A stretch of 64,000 nucleotides of DNA from Blautia faecis (GTDB lineage Bacteria > Bacillota > Clostridia > Lachnospirales > Lachnospiraceae). Of the stretch, positions 32,814-41,841 are shown piece after piece (position 1 is the first letter of the stretch; each line of letters starts with the position of its first letter). The DNA is taken from NCBI RefSeq assembly GCF_020554845.1, contig NZ_JAJCIA010000007.1, positions 78,457-142,456 on the forward strand. Direction: 5' to 3'. Both the position numbers and the translations under genes were made by a program. The notes beneath the pieces are model-generated. The model made no database searches. It saw only the letters and a program-made list of their open reading frames with translations, and was not told where the DNA came from.

Positions 32814-33188
32814 ATGATATATAAAGATTTTTATCCATTTTACACAAGCTATGCAAATCCCTTGCTCTACCGGGGAGAAAAGGAACAAGAAGAGGAATTT
32901 TTTCTGATGAAATCCTACTATCCGGACACTGCCAGAAAGATACAGGAAAAAGTGGAAGAAGAATGTGATCTTCAGGATTATGAAGGCAGCCGGCTTTACG
33001 ATGAATATCCTGACAGGTTTATGTTGTATCACCTTGGAAGGAAGATCGTGGATGAAGTAAAATCAGAGGCTGATATGGAAGCAATGTCTGATGGACTTCT
33101 TGGTGATCTGGTAGAAGTGCTTCTTTTTCATGAAATATCACGAAGAAGATGCCGACGAAGAAGATGCAGGGGAGATTTTTACAGATAA
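32814..33188 (+). CDS. Hypothetical acidic protein with Cys/Arg-rich tail
   Basis: 124 residues, not assigned to a function. The body is acidic and aromatic (YEGSRLYDEYPDRFMLYHL in the middle), then a helix ending LLGDLVEVLLFHEI and a strongly basic tail RRRCRRRRCRG. I have a recollection that related Clostridial proteins keep such a C-terminal Arg/Cys pattern, but cannot confirm it. ATG 32814; the nearest AAGGA is rather far. No signal peptide or membrane helix. Confidence 0.6.
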   Translation: MIYKDFYPFYTSYANPLLYRGEKEQEEEFFLMKSYYPDTARKIQEKVEEECDLQDYEGSRLYDEYPDRFMLYHLGRKIVDEVKSEADMEAMSDGLLGDLVEVLLFHEISRRRCRRRRCRGDFYR

Positions 33189-33275
33189 GACGCATCAAAA
33201 TGACAATTAGAGGTTGCTGTGAGCGGAGTGAACAGTAACGATTACAGAATATAAAAGAAAATAATTATAATAAAA

Positions 33276-34475
33276 ATGAAAACAATAGATGAATATTTAG
33301 AGGAACAGATAAATGAACAGCTGTGTCAAGCTATCCTAAGCGGCAGCAGAGGGGACGGACCATCCAAAGTAAAAATACGCCCGGTAGAAATCCGGGGGAA
33401 GGTGGTTTATCAGGCTTCTGAAACTGTAGGGACGAAGGTGCTCCATAAAAATTATTCCAGAGAGGAACTGATTTCATATTTAAAAGCGGGGCTGCAGCAT
33501 GATTTTTCTCAGCTTCAGGCAAGTGGGATGGCGCTGGATGGAACTATTCTGGTAAGCAAAAAAGGAAAGATGACCATAAAGACCAGACGTCATCCCGAAA
33601 ATGGAAAAGGTCTGGCTTTCGGAAAGGACAAGACCTTCAGCAAGGGCACGCAGATATTGGCCCACAATCGTGTAAAGCAGTACATACTTAAGGAAAATAT
33701 TCCAGTCCCCTTTCTTGTTGATCTTGGTGTTATGAATAAGGAAGGCAGGATTATTACCCAAAAATACGATAAGTTCCGACAGATCAATCGATTTCTGGAA
33801 TTTATTCAGGACATTCTTCCAAGACTGGATCAACAGCGGGAAGTGACCATTCTTGATTTTGGATGCGGAAAGTCCTATCTTACATTTGCCATGTATTACT
33901 ATCTGAGAGAACTGAAAGGTTATGATGTAAATATTATTGGTCTGGATCTGAAAACAGATGTAATAGAAAAATGTAATCATCTTGCAGTAAAGTATGGATA
34001 TGAAAAACTGCATTTTTATCAGGGAGATATTGCTGATTATGAAGGTGTTTCTTCTGTTGATATGGTAGTAACCTTGCATGCCTGTGACACAGCTACAGAT
34101 TATGCTCTTGCGAAGGCTGTGGAATGGGGAGCGAAAGTTATTTTGTCTGTACCCTGCTGTCAGCATGAGGTAAATAGACAGATAAAAAATGAAGTGTTGG
34201 AGCCTGTACTGAAATATGGCATTCTTAAGGAGAGAATGGCTGCTTTGATGACAGATGGAATTCGAGCCAATCTGCTGGAAAGTATGGGGTACGAAACTCA
34301 GATTCTGGAATTTATTGATATGGAGCATACACCCAAGAATTTGCTGATCCGTGCTGTAAAGACAGGCAAACCAAAAGATATGAAGAGTACAGTGCAGCTT
34401 ATGAAGGAACTGCATATAAATCCTACACTGGAAAGACTTCTGTACCGTGAAGGGGAGGTACAATCAGAGAGTTAA
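33276..34475 (+). CDS. SAM-dependent methyltransferase (Methyltransf_32-like)
   Basis: 399 residues. An N-terminal domain (about 1-165) precedes a class I methyltransferase: ILDFGCGKSYLTFA is motif I, GLDLK motif II, and HACDTATDYAL followed by SVPCCQHE is typical of Methyltransf_32 proteins. Substrate unknown; RNA modification is often suspected for this type. The ATG at 33276 lacks a strong ribosome site. It ends 11 bases before the next gene. Confidence 0.82.
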   Translation: MKTIDEYLEEQINEQLCQAILSGSRGDGPSKVKIRPVEIRGKVVYQASETVGTKVLHKNYSREELISYLKAGLQHDFSQLQASGMALDGTILVSKKGKMTIKTRRHPENGKGLAFGKDKTFSKGTQILAHNRVKQYILKENIPVPFLVDLGVMNKEGRIITQKYDKFRQINRFLEFIQDILPRLDQQREVTILDFGCGKSYLTFAMYYYLRELKGYDVNIIGLDLKTDVIEKCNHLAVKYGYEKLHFYQGDIADYEGVSSVDMVVTLHACDTATDYALAKAVEWGAKVILSVPCCQHEVNRQIKNEVLEPVLKYGILKERMAALMTDGIRANLLESMGYETQILEFIDMEHTPKNLLIRAVKTGKPKDMKSTVQLMKELHINPTLERLLYREGEVQSES

Positions 34476-34486
34476 GAGGAGAAAGA

Positions 34487-36937
34487 ATGATTAAATTTTT
34501 ACGCAGAGCAGTGATTCTCCTGTTTGTTTTTGTTCTCGGCGTGGCAGGAAGTTCGTTCCTGCTGAATAGTGAGACTACGGATGACCGCTCTGATATGAAT
34601 GATCCGGTTTTTCCGGAGGTAATGGTTGATTTTGATGGAAATTATGCAAACAGGATGTATGGTTATGCACAGCCTATGCAGTCTGATTTTACCAGGGACA
34701 GTGTGACGCCTATTGATACATCCAAGGAACTGTCCTTTGTTATAAATGCCTATGATACAAAGGTGAAAAGCCTTTCCTATGAGATACGTACCTCTGATGG
34801 CAGTAAGGTACTGGAAAATCGTAAGATTAAAAGTTTGGATAAACAGGACAGCTATCTGACAACAACGATTAAGCTGAGCAGTGATCTTCTGATGAACCAG
34901 GAGTATTCTTTGCAATTATCTCTTGAGACAAATAAGGGAACAGCTTATTACTATACAAGAGTAGTTTCCAGATCCAATGTGAATGCTGCTCAGTACGTGA
35001 AGTTTGTTGCGAGCTTTTATGAAAAATGTCTGGATAAAGCGTCCGCCGAGGATCTGACTGCTTACCTGGAATCAGACACATCCAGTACATCTACCAACTA
35101 TACAGACATTAATATCAATTCTACATTTGCCCAGATCAGCTGGGGCAATCTGAACCCTCAGATTTACAGAAAGGGAATTCCTGTAGTGAAGGATATTAAT
35201 GAAACCACAGCCAGTCTTTCTGTTGAATATCAGATTGCGGCACTGGATGAAGATGGAAACCAGGAAATCTATGATGTGACAGAATTTTACCGGATGCGTT
35301 ATACTGAAACCAGAATCATGCTTCTGGATTTTAAACGAAGCGCATCACAGGTGTTTGAGGAAAGCTCCATCAGCATTTCCGACAAGGGGCTTTTGCTTGG
35401 TGTCAGAGACAAAAATGTAGAATACATGATGAATGAAAAAGCAGGAGTGCTTGCGTTTGTTCAGGAAGGAGATTTATGGTCTTATTCTCCTGATGATGGA
35501 AAATTTTCCAGAATTTTCAGTTTCCGCAAAGAAACGGATGGAGATTTCAGGGATTCCAGATACCAGCATAATATAAAGATCATCCGTGTGGAAGATAACG
35601 GAGATGTGGACTTTGTTCTTTATGGATATATGAACAGAGGCGTTCGGGAAGGATACTGTGGCGTTTGTGTATATCATTACAGCAATGATCAGAATGTGGT
35701 GGAAGAAAAAGTATTTATTCCGTCTACAGAATCCTACGAATTCCTGAAAGAAGATCTTGGAACATTATCCTATGTCAGTACAGAAAATGCTCTTTACCTT
35801 TTATTTGCAAATAAGCTTTATAAGATAAACATTTCAGATGGTACCAGTGAGGTTCTTGAGGAAGGAATTAAAAAAGATGACTTTGCTGTTTCGGATACAG
35901 GTGCACATGCTGCATGGATCATTCAGGAAGGTGAAAGCGCCGGAAATATAAAAGAAATAGATTTTGAAACATTAGAAACCAGGAGTCTTGCACCATCTTC
36001 AGGACAGTCTTTAGTGCTGAATGGATTTATGAATGAAGATCTTGTTTATGGAATCGTAGTTGATGGAGATGTGATCGCAGACGATAATGGTCATGAGACT
36101 ACGGGGATTCATACGGTCCGTATTGAAGGATTTGATGGAACTTTGAAAAAAGAATATCATCAGGATGGATTGTATGTAACTGATATTACCATGGGAAACA
36201 CTATGATGGAATTTCAGTTGTCCAAGAAGACAAAAAAAGGATACAAAGCAGTAAGCAAGGATAATATTCTGAATAATTCCAAAGCCTCGACCAATACTGT
36301 ATCCGTGGAACTTGTGACAAATTCCAGAACCGGAACTCAGATACGACTGGCTCTCACTGAAACGCCTGAAATTCAGGAACCGTTAGTCGTTTATGCAAAA
36401 ATGAAAAATATAGGTGATGACCGTATTATTCTGGATACGCAGATTCCTGAGGAAGATATTTACTATGTTTATGCAAAAGGAGGATTGGACAGTACATTCA
36501 CAGATCCTGCACTTGCGCTTCAAAGAGCAGATGATCAGACTGGTGTTGTGCTGAATCGTGCTCAGCAGTATGTATGGGAGCGTGGAAATAAGAAGACAAA
36601 GCTGACTCTTAATCTGGAGGATGTGCCGGAAGCAATGAAGAGTGCATCCCTGGATGTTACAGCACTGCAGGAGGCTCTTGGGGATGAGGGTACTATCATT
36701 GATTTGTCTGGTTGTACATTAGACAGTGTCTTATATGAGGTCAGCGCCCAGCGTCCGGTAATTGCCAAGACCGGGGATAATACCAGTGTTGTGATCATAG
36801 GATATGATGAATATAACACATATCTGTACGATCCGCAGAAAGGGGAAACTTATCCTTACGGTATGAATGACAGTACGGAGCTGTTTGAAAAGGCCGGCAA
36901 TATTTTTATAAGTTATGTTGAGAAACTGAAGCTTTAA
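34487..36937 (+). CDS. Large membrane-anchored extracytoplasmic protein, C39-like C-terminus
   Basis: 816 residues, not assigned to a named family. One N-terminal helix (residues 5-27) acts as anchor or signal. The central part (about 300-560) has propeller-like repeats with Trp, Tyr, Gly and Asp turns (GDLWSYSPDDGKFSRIF, DVDFVLYGYMNRG, ALYLLFANKLYKIN). The last 100 residues resemble a peptidase_C39_2 domain (RPVIAKTGDNTSVVIIGYDEYNTYLYDP), but the position where the catalytic His is expected reads Thr-Ser. ATG 34487 with AGAGGAGA upstream, directly after the methyltransferase gene. Confidence 0.7.
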   Translation: MIKFLRRAVILLFVFVLGVAGSSFLLNSETTDDRSDMNDPVFPEVMVDFDGNYANRMYGYAQPMQSDFTRDSVTPIDTSKELSFVINAYDTKVKSLSYEIRTSDGSKVLENRKIKSLDKQDSYLTTTIKLSSDLLMNQEYSLQLSLETNKGTAYYYTRVVSRSNVNAAQYVKFVASFYEKCLDKASAEDLTAYLESDTSSTSTNYTDININSTFAQISWGNLNPQIYRKGIPVVKDINETTASLSVEYQIAALDEDGNQEIYDVTEFYRMRYTETRIMLLDFKRSASQVFEESSISISDKGLLLGVRDKNVEYMMNEKAGVLAFVQEGDLWSYSPDDGKFSRIFSFRKETDGDFRDSRYQHNIKIIRVEDNGDVDFVLYGYMNRGVREGYCGVCVYHYSNDQNVVEEKVFIPSTESYEFLKEDLGTLSYVSTENALYLLFANKLYKINISDGTSEVLEEGIKKDDFAVSDTGAHAAWIIQEGESAGNIKEIDFETLETRSLAPSSGQSLVLNGFMNEDLVYGIVVDGDVIADDNGHETTGIHTVRIEGFDGTLKKEYHQDGLYVTDITMGNTMMEFQLSKKTKKGYKAVSKDNILNNSKASTNTVSVELVTNSRTGTQIRLALTETPEIQEPLVVYAKMKNIGDDRIILDTQIPEEDIYYVYAKGGLDSTFTDPALALQRADDQTGVVLNRAQQYVWERGNKKTKLTLNLEDVPEAMKSASLDVTALQEALGDEGTIIDLSGCTLDSVLYEVSAQRPVIAKTGDNTSVVIIGYDEYNTYLYDPQKGETYPYGMNDSTELFEKAGNIFISYVEKLKL

Positions 36938-37022
36938 AGTGGCTGTTGGGAAAGCCGGTACAGTCCGATATTGAACATGTATGCAAAAAATGCTAGATGT
37001 GAAAGATGCAGCAAAGTGGTGG

Positions 37023-37058
37023 TTAACAGTCTGTCTGTGGTGGAGGACAGACTGTTAA
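37023..37058 (+). promoter_or_regulatory. Perfect 13-bp hairpin upstream of galT
   Basis: TTAACAGTCTGTC and GACAGACTGTTAA separated by 10 bases, followed by an A-run rather than T-run, 29 bases before galT. It may be a leader hairpin or an operator; it is not a typical forward terminator. Confidence 0.5.
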
Positions 37059-37086
37059 AAATAAAGCAACAGGAAAGGACAGAAAA

Positions 37087-38577
37087 ATGCTAAGCGAAAG
37101 TATTAAAAAACTGGTACAGTATGGAATTGAGACAGGGCTGACTCCTGCCTGTGAGAAAAACTATACAACAAATCTTCTTCTTGATGTTTTTAAAGAAGAT
37201 GAATACACAGAACCGGCAGAGGAATATTCTGATATTAATCTGGAAGAAGTTCTGAAAGAACTGTTAGACGAAGCTGTAGAACGTGGTCTGATTCAGGACA
37301 GTGTGGTTTACAGAGATCTGTTTGATACAAGATTAATGAACTGTCTTATGCCCCGCCCGGCTCAGGTACAGAAGTCTTTCTGGGAAAAATATGAGAAATC
37401 TCCGGAAGAAGCAACAGATTATTTCTATAAATTAAGCCAGGACAGTGATTATATTCGTCGTTATCGTGTAAAGAAAGACCAGAAATGGACTGTGGATTCT
37501 CCTTATGGAGCAATTGATATTACAATCAACCTTTCTAAGCCAGAGAAAGATCCGAAAGCTATTGCTGCGGCAAAGCTTATCAAATCAAGCAGCTATCCCA
37601 AATGTCTGCTTTGTCCGGAAAATGAGGGATATGCAGGCCGCGCAAATCATCCTGCAAGAGAGAATCACAGAATCATTCCGATCACAATCAATGACAGTCC
37701 GTGGGGAATGCAGTACTCTCCTTATGTTTATTATAATGAGCATTGTATTGTATTTAATTTCCAGCACACACCTATGAAAATCGAGAGAAACACATTTATC
37801 AAGCTGTTTGATTTCGTGAAGCTGTTTCCACATTATTTTCTGGGGTCAAATGCAGACTTACCGATTGTGGGAGGTTCTATTCTCAGTCACGATCATTTCC
37901 AGGGCGGCCATTATACGTTTGCTATGGCAAAGGCTGAAATTGAGAAATATGTAACTATTCCGGGCTATGAGGATGTGGAGGCTGGTATTGTAAAATGGCC
38001 GCTGTCTGTACTTCGTATCCGTCATAAAGATGAGAAGCGCCTGATTGATCTGGCAACTCATGTGCTGGAGGTTTGGAGAGGCTATACAGATGAGGCTGCA
38101 TTCATTTTTGCAGAAACGGATGGTGAACCTCATAATACGATCACTCCGATCGCACGTAAAAAAGGTGATATGTATGAGTTGGATCTGACTCTACGAAACA
38201 ATATTACCACAGAAGAAAATCCTCTTGGCGTATATCATCCGCATGCACAGTACCATCATATTAAGAAGGAGAATATCGGTCTGATCGAGGTTATGGGCTT
38301 GGCAGTTCTCCCTGCGCGACTAAAAGAAGAACTGGAGCTTTTGGAAGAATATATTCTGGATGGCAAGGATGTTGCTTCTAATGAGAAGATTGAAAAACAT
38401 GAGCAGTGGGTAAAAGAATTCCTTCCGAAGTACGATCATCTTGATAAAGACAATATTGAAGAGGTTCTTCATAAAGAAGTTGGAAATGTGTTTGTTCACG
38501 TGCTGGAAGATGCTGGTGTTTACAAATGTACAGGAGAGGGCAGAGCTGCATTTATGCGTTTTATTGAAAATTTGTAA
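37087..38577 (+). CDS. galT: UDP-glucose-hexose-1-phosphate uridylyltransferase (class II GalT)
   Basis: 496 residues, the length of the Gram-positive class II enzyme. It exchanges UMP between UDP-glucose and galactose-1-phosphate in the Leloir pathway. Hallmarks: DLFDTRLMNCLMPRPAQV, KCLLCPENEGYAGR, ILSHDHFQGGHY (active-site region) and GVYHPHAQYHHIKKENIGLIEVMG in the C-terminal half. AGGAAAGG precedes the ATG. galK and galE are not adjacent. Confidence 0.95.
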   Translation: MLSESIKKLVQYGIETGLTPACEKNYTTNLLLDVFKEDEYTEPAEEYSDINLEEVLKELLDEAVERGLIQDSVVYRDLFDTRLMNCLMPRPAQVQKSFWEKYEKSPEEATDYFYKLSQDSDYIRRYRVKKDQKWTVDSPYGAIDITINLSKPEKDPKAIAAAKLIKSSSYPKCLLCPENEGYAGRANHPARENHRIIPITINDSPWGMQYSPYVYYNEHCIVFNFQHTPMKIERNTFIKLFDFVKLFPHYFLGSNADLPIVGGSILSHDHFQGGHYTFAMAKAEIEKYVTIPGYEDVEAGIVKWPLSVLRIRHKDEKRLIDLATHVLEVWRGYTDEAAFIFAETDGEPHNTITPIARKKGDMYELDLTLRNNITTEENPLGVYHPHAQYHHIKKENIGLIEVMGLAVLPARLKEELELLEEYILDGKDVASNEKIEKHEQWVKEFLPKYDHLDKDNIEEVLHKEVGNVFVHVLEDAGVYKCTGEGRAAFMRFIENL

Positions 38578-38604
38578 CCAAATCATAAAGACAATCTTTT
38601 GGGG

Positions 38605-38633
38605 TTGAAAGAATGTGTCCGTTTGATTATACT
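38605..38633 (+). promoter_or_regulatory. Promoter of the InlB/SGNH gene
   Basis: TTGAAA (38605-38610), 17-base spacer, TATACT (38628-38633); predicted start close to 38641. Confidence 0.7.
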
Positions 38634-38640
38634 GAAGACA

Positions 38641-38679
38641 GCACAGAAGATGAAATAAGAACTATTTATTTTCTGTGCA
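38641..38679 (+). promoter_or_regulatory. Stem-loop at predicted 5' end of mRNA
   Basis: GCACAGAA...GAAATA pairs with TATTTA.TTTCTGTGC. It begins at the predicted transcription start and ends 43 bases before the start codon, a layout typical of 5'-protecting hairpins. Confidence 0.45.
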
Positions 38680-38722
38680 GATGATGAAAGCAGGAGAGAC
38701 ATTAAAAAGCAGAGGAGTGCCT

Positions 38723-40231
38723 ATGAAAAATAAAACAAAAAGAAAAAATAGGATTTTCCGGGTTCTGTTGGCCACAATGTTGATTTTGTTCGGAGTTTCA
38801 TTTAGAAATGATGGAAAAATTGGGATTAGTGGTGTTCAGTCTGTACAGGCGGCCACTAAGAACGTAGTTGTCAGATTCTGGAATCAAAGTGGAAAAACAT
38901 CCTATTCCAAGCTGCGTATAAAGGTAAGTGCCGGGAAAAAAATTAAGCTTCCGGCAGTTCCTGCAATTACCGGATACAAAAATCTTGGCTGGTCCACTCA
39001 GAAAAACGATACCAAAGCGGTATATGCCGCGGGGAAAAAAATACGTCTGAAAAAGAATATAAATCTGTACGCGGTGCGTAAAAAAGTTGGTATATATAAA
39101 GTTTATTTCTATGATAATACCGGAAGCACCAGTACAGTATTTAAGAAACTAAACAAAGCTGTTACAAAAAACGGATATCTTACCTTGCCAGAGCTTCCAC
39201 AAAAAAGCGGCTATAAGGCAGTTGGATGGAGTGCCAAAAAGAATGCGTCCCAAGCGTCTTATACAGAGGGTCAGAAGATTCGAATCAAAAAAAATATAAA
39301 ATTATACGCTGTTTACGAGTCAGATACAACATTTACAGTGGCTTTGTGCAAGAATAATGGAACTGTTTACAAGACAGAGAATGTAGCATCTGGAAGTTCT
39401 TATACATTGCCATCTGTAAGAAATGCATCTGGATACACCTTTATGGGGTGGGATATCCAGTTAGGAAAAAGCACAGCACCGCGTTATGAAGCCGGTGATA
39501 CTATTACAGTAAACAGCAACATAAAGCTATATGCAGTTGTGTTTAACCGTTCCGCTGAGGAAGACCTGACTCTTTCAGAGCTTCTGCAATCCGCAAGCAG
39601 CTGGAAAATTGGAAATGGAAGCAATCGGGGTTACAATCACATTATTTTTGTAGGAGACTCCCGGACCAATCGTATGCAGAGAACGCTGCAAAATTTAAAT
39701 TCAGGGTATTATGAGTCGAATCTGCTGCGTGATATTGATTTTGTATACGAAGAGGGAAAGGGCCTTGAATGGCTGAAGTCTCAAGGGCTGAATTCTATTC
39801 TTTCTATTGCAGAAGAGAATTATTCTGTGTTGAAACCGACTGCGGTTATTTTTAATCTGGGAGTAAACGATCCTGGAAATATGTATGATTATATTTCTTA
39901 TTATCAGGAGATTGCTGAGAGCTTACAGAAAAAGAACTGCAAGCTGTTCTTTATGTCGGTGAATCCGGTGAACAGTAAGACAATCGAATATCTTGGTAAA
40001 AATGCAATCCGAAAAGAAGAAGTAATCCGCAAATTCAATTCTGTTGTGGGCAGTGCTCTTGGCAGCACTTTTGAATATATTGACACGTATTCTTATCTGA
40101 TGGAGAATGGATATGGTACCAATATTAGTGGAACTGGAGTTGATCTGCCAGACGATGATGGACTTCATTACACCACCAAGACCTACAAACGAATTTTTAA
40201 GTATTGTCTGGATTATCTTATATTGCATTAA
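38723..40231 (+). CDS. Secreted SGNH hydrolase with three InlB-type repeats
   Basis: 502 residues from ATG 38723, with GAGGAG five bases upstream. Signal peptide (RIFRVLLATMLILFGVSF, cleaved near VQAA). Three Listeria-Bacteroides (Flg_new/InlB B) repeats of about 70 residues follow, each ending ...GY...GW...A.Y..G..I....NI.LYAV. The C-terminal 200 residues are an SGNH domain: FVGDSRTNRM (Ser), NLGVND (Asn) and DDDGLHYT (Asp/His). Extracellular or surface bound; probably de-esterifies glycans or exopolymers. No LPXTG. Confidence 0.87.
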   Translation: MKNKTKRKNRIFRVLLATMLILFGVSFRNDGKIGISGVQSVQAATKNVVVRFWNQSGKTSYSKLRIKVSAGKKIKLPAVPAITGYKNLGWSTQKNDTKAVYAAGKKIRLKKNINLYAVRKKVGIYKVYFYDNTGSTSTVFKKLNKAVTKNGYLTLPELPQKSGYKAVGWSAKKNASQASYTEGQKIRIKKNIKLYAVYESDTTFTVALCKNNGTVYKTENVASGSSYTLPSVRNASGYTFMGWDIQLGKSTAPRYEAGDTITVNSNIKLYAVVFNRSAEEDLTLSELLQSASSWKIGNGSNRGYNHIIFVGDSRTNRMQRTLQNLNSGYYESNLLRDIDFVYEEGKGLEWLKSQGLNSILSIAEENYSVLKPTAVIFNLGVNDPGNMYDYISYYQEIAESLQKKNCKLFFMSVNPVNSKTIEYLGKNAIRKEEVIRKFNSVVGSALGSTFEYIDTYSYLMENGYGTNISGTGVDLPDDDGLHYTTKTYKRIFKYCLDYLILH

Positions 40232-40289
40232 ACGTTCAGAGAAATACTGAGAATGAGGCAACTTTGCAATAGGAAAGTACTTACAGAAG

Positions 40290-40341
40290 AGAAGATCTTT
40301 GTCCAAAAGTGTCGAAGCTTAACGGACAGGATCTTCTTTTA
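40290..40341 (+). terminator. Terminator after the InlB/SGNH gene
   Basis: AGAAGATC..GTCC pairs with GGAC..GATCTTCT (40324-40337), followed by TTTTATT. Confidence 0.75.
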
Positions 40342-40359
40342 TTCCCTGGAAAAATATCC

Positions 40360-40388
40360 TTGCGCGAATAAGAGGAATAGTCTATACT
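40360..40388 (+). promoter_or_regulatory. Promoter of asnS
   Basis: TTGCGC (40360-40365), 17-base spacer, TATACT (40383-40388). No T-box leader fits in the short space to the gene. Confidence 0.55.
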
Positions 40389-40435
40389 ATAGAGAAATGA
40401 GTGTTTGGAAAAATGAGGAGAAAGAGGAACTAATT

Positions 40436-41827
40436 ATGAAACTTACAACAGTAAAAGAAATTTACAGAGAACGGGATAAATACCTGGATCAGGAGATCAC
40501 TGTAGGCGGCTGGGTACGAAGCGTTCGTGATTCCAAGACCTTTGGATTTGTTGTTCTCCATGATGGAACATATTTTGAGACCCTTCAGATCGTTTACCAT
40601 GATACAATGGACAATTTTGCTGAGATTTCCAAACTGAATGTAGGCGCAGCGATTATTGTAAAGGGAACTCTGGTAGCGACTCCACAGGCGAAACAGCCAT
40701 TTGAGATCCAGGCTGCAGAGATTTCTGTAGAGGGAACATCCGCACCAGATTATCCGCTTCAGAAGAAACGTCACAGCCTTGAGTATTTAAGAACGATCAT
40801 ACATCTTCGTTCCAGAACAAATACCTTCCAGGCTGTTTTCCGTGTACGTTCCCTCTGTGCATATGCAATACACAAATTCTTTCAGGAGAGAGGATTTGTT
40901 TATGTACACACTCCGCTGATCACAGGAAGTGACTGCGAGGGTGCAGGGGAGATGTTCCAGGTTACAACCATGGATCTGAATAACATTCCTACAGATGATA
41001 AGGGAAATATTGATTACTCTCAGGATTTCTTTGGCAAGGAGACAAATCTGACTGTAAGTGGCCAGCTGAACTGTGAGACATTTGCACAGGCATTCCGTAA
41101 TGTATATACATTTGGACCAACTTTCCGTGCTGAGAACTCCAACACCACACGTCATGCAGCTGAGTTCTGGATGATCGAGCCTGAGTGTGCATTTGCTGAT
41201 CTTGAAGACAACATGAATCTTGCAGAAGCGATGCTGAAATATGTGATCGGATATGTTCTTGAGAATGCTCCGGAGGAAATGAACTTCTTCAATTCTTTTG
41301 TGGACAAAGGACTTCTTGACAGATTGAACCATGTGGCAAACTCTGAGTTTGGCCGTGTTACTTATACAGAAGCAATTGAGCTTCTCGAGAAAAATAATGA
41401 CAAGTTTGATTACAAAGTATCCTGGGGATGTGATCTGCAGACAGAGCATGAGCGTTATCTGACAGAACAGATTTTTAAGAAACCTATTTTTGTTACAGAC
41501 TATCCAAAGGAAATTAAAGCATTCTATATGAAAGCGAACGAGGATGGAAAGACCGTTGCAGCTATGGACTGCCTGGTTCCTGGAATTGGTGAGATTATCG
41601 GTGGAAGCCAGAGAGAGGACGACTATGGTAAGTTGAAAGCTCGTATGGAAGAGCTTGGGCTGAAGGAAGAAGACTATGACTTCTATCTTGATTTGCGTAA
41701 ATATGGTTCTACACGTCATTCAGGATTTGGTCTTGGATTTGAGCGCTGTGTAATGTATCTCACAGGAATGGGCAATATCCGTGACGTAATTCCATTCCCG
41801 AGAACAGTTAACAACTGCGATTTATAA
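40436..41827 (+). CDS. asnS: Asparaginyl-tRNA synthetase
   Basis: 463 residues from ATG 40436 with AGAGGAAC upstream; longer in-frame extension to 40253 runs through the terminator and promoter and is rejected. OB-fold anticodon domain (about 17-110), then class II core: motif 2 [20 protein letters not shown] and motif 3 [16 protein letters not shown]. Charges tRNA(Asn) with Asn. Its presence implies direct Asn-tRNA formation. Confidence 0.96.
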   Translation: MKLTTVKEIYRERDKYLDQEITVGGWVRSVRDSKTFGFVVLHDGTYFETLQIVYHDTMDNFAEISKLNVGAAIIVKGTLVATPQAKQPFEIQAAEISVEGTSAPDYPLQKKRHSLEYLRTIIHLRSRTNTFQAVFRVRSLCAYAIHKFFQERGFVYVHTPLITGSDCEGAGEMFQVTTMDLNNIPTDDKGNIDYSQDFFGKETNLTVSGQLNCETFAQAFRNVYTFGPTFRAENSNTTRHAAEFWMIEPECAFADLEDNMNLAEAMLKYVIGYVLENAPEEMNFFNSFVDKGLLDRLNHVANSEFGRVTYTEAIELLEKNNDKFDYKVSWGCDLQTEHERYLTEQIFKKPIFVTDYPKEIKAFYMKANEDGKTVAAMDCLVPGIGEIIGGSQREDDYGKLKARMEELGLKEEDYDFYLDLRKYGSTRHSGFGLGFERCVMYLTGMGNIRDVIPFPRTVNNCDL

Positions 41828-41841
41828 AACGAGGTAAAAGA

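Noticed and set aside
33124..33210. Frameshift in the gene at 32814 restoring an acidic tail
   Set aside because: The in-frame RRRC-RRRRC tail is regular enough to be real and GAA/GAT runs readily give such a shadow; left as an open question rather than called a pseudogene.
33480..34463. 327-codon minus-strand open frame in the methyltransferase gene
   Set aside because: Shadow of the methyltransferase; composition unlike a protein and no start signal.
40253..40435. 61-residue extension of asnS
   Set aside because: Covers the terminator and promoter of asnS; the usual N-terminus starts at 40436.
40344..40435. T-box leader for asnS
   Set aside because: Space between promoter and gene is too short, and there is no T-box sequence or antiterminator.
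40787..41719. 310-codon minus-strand open frame in asnS
   Set aside because: Shadow of asnS with no ribosome site.
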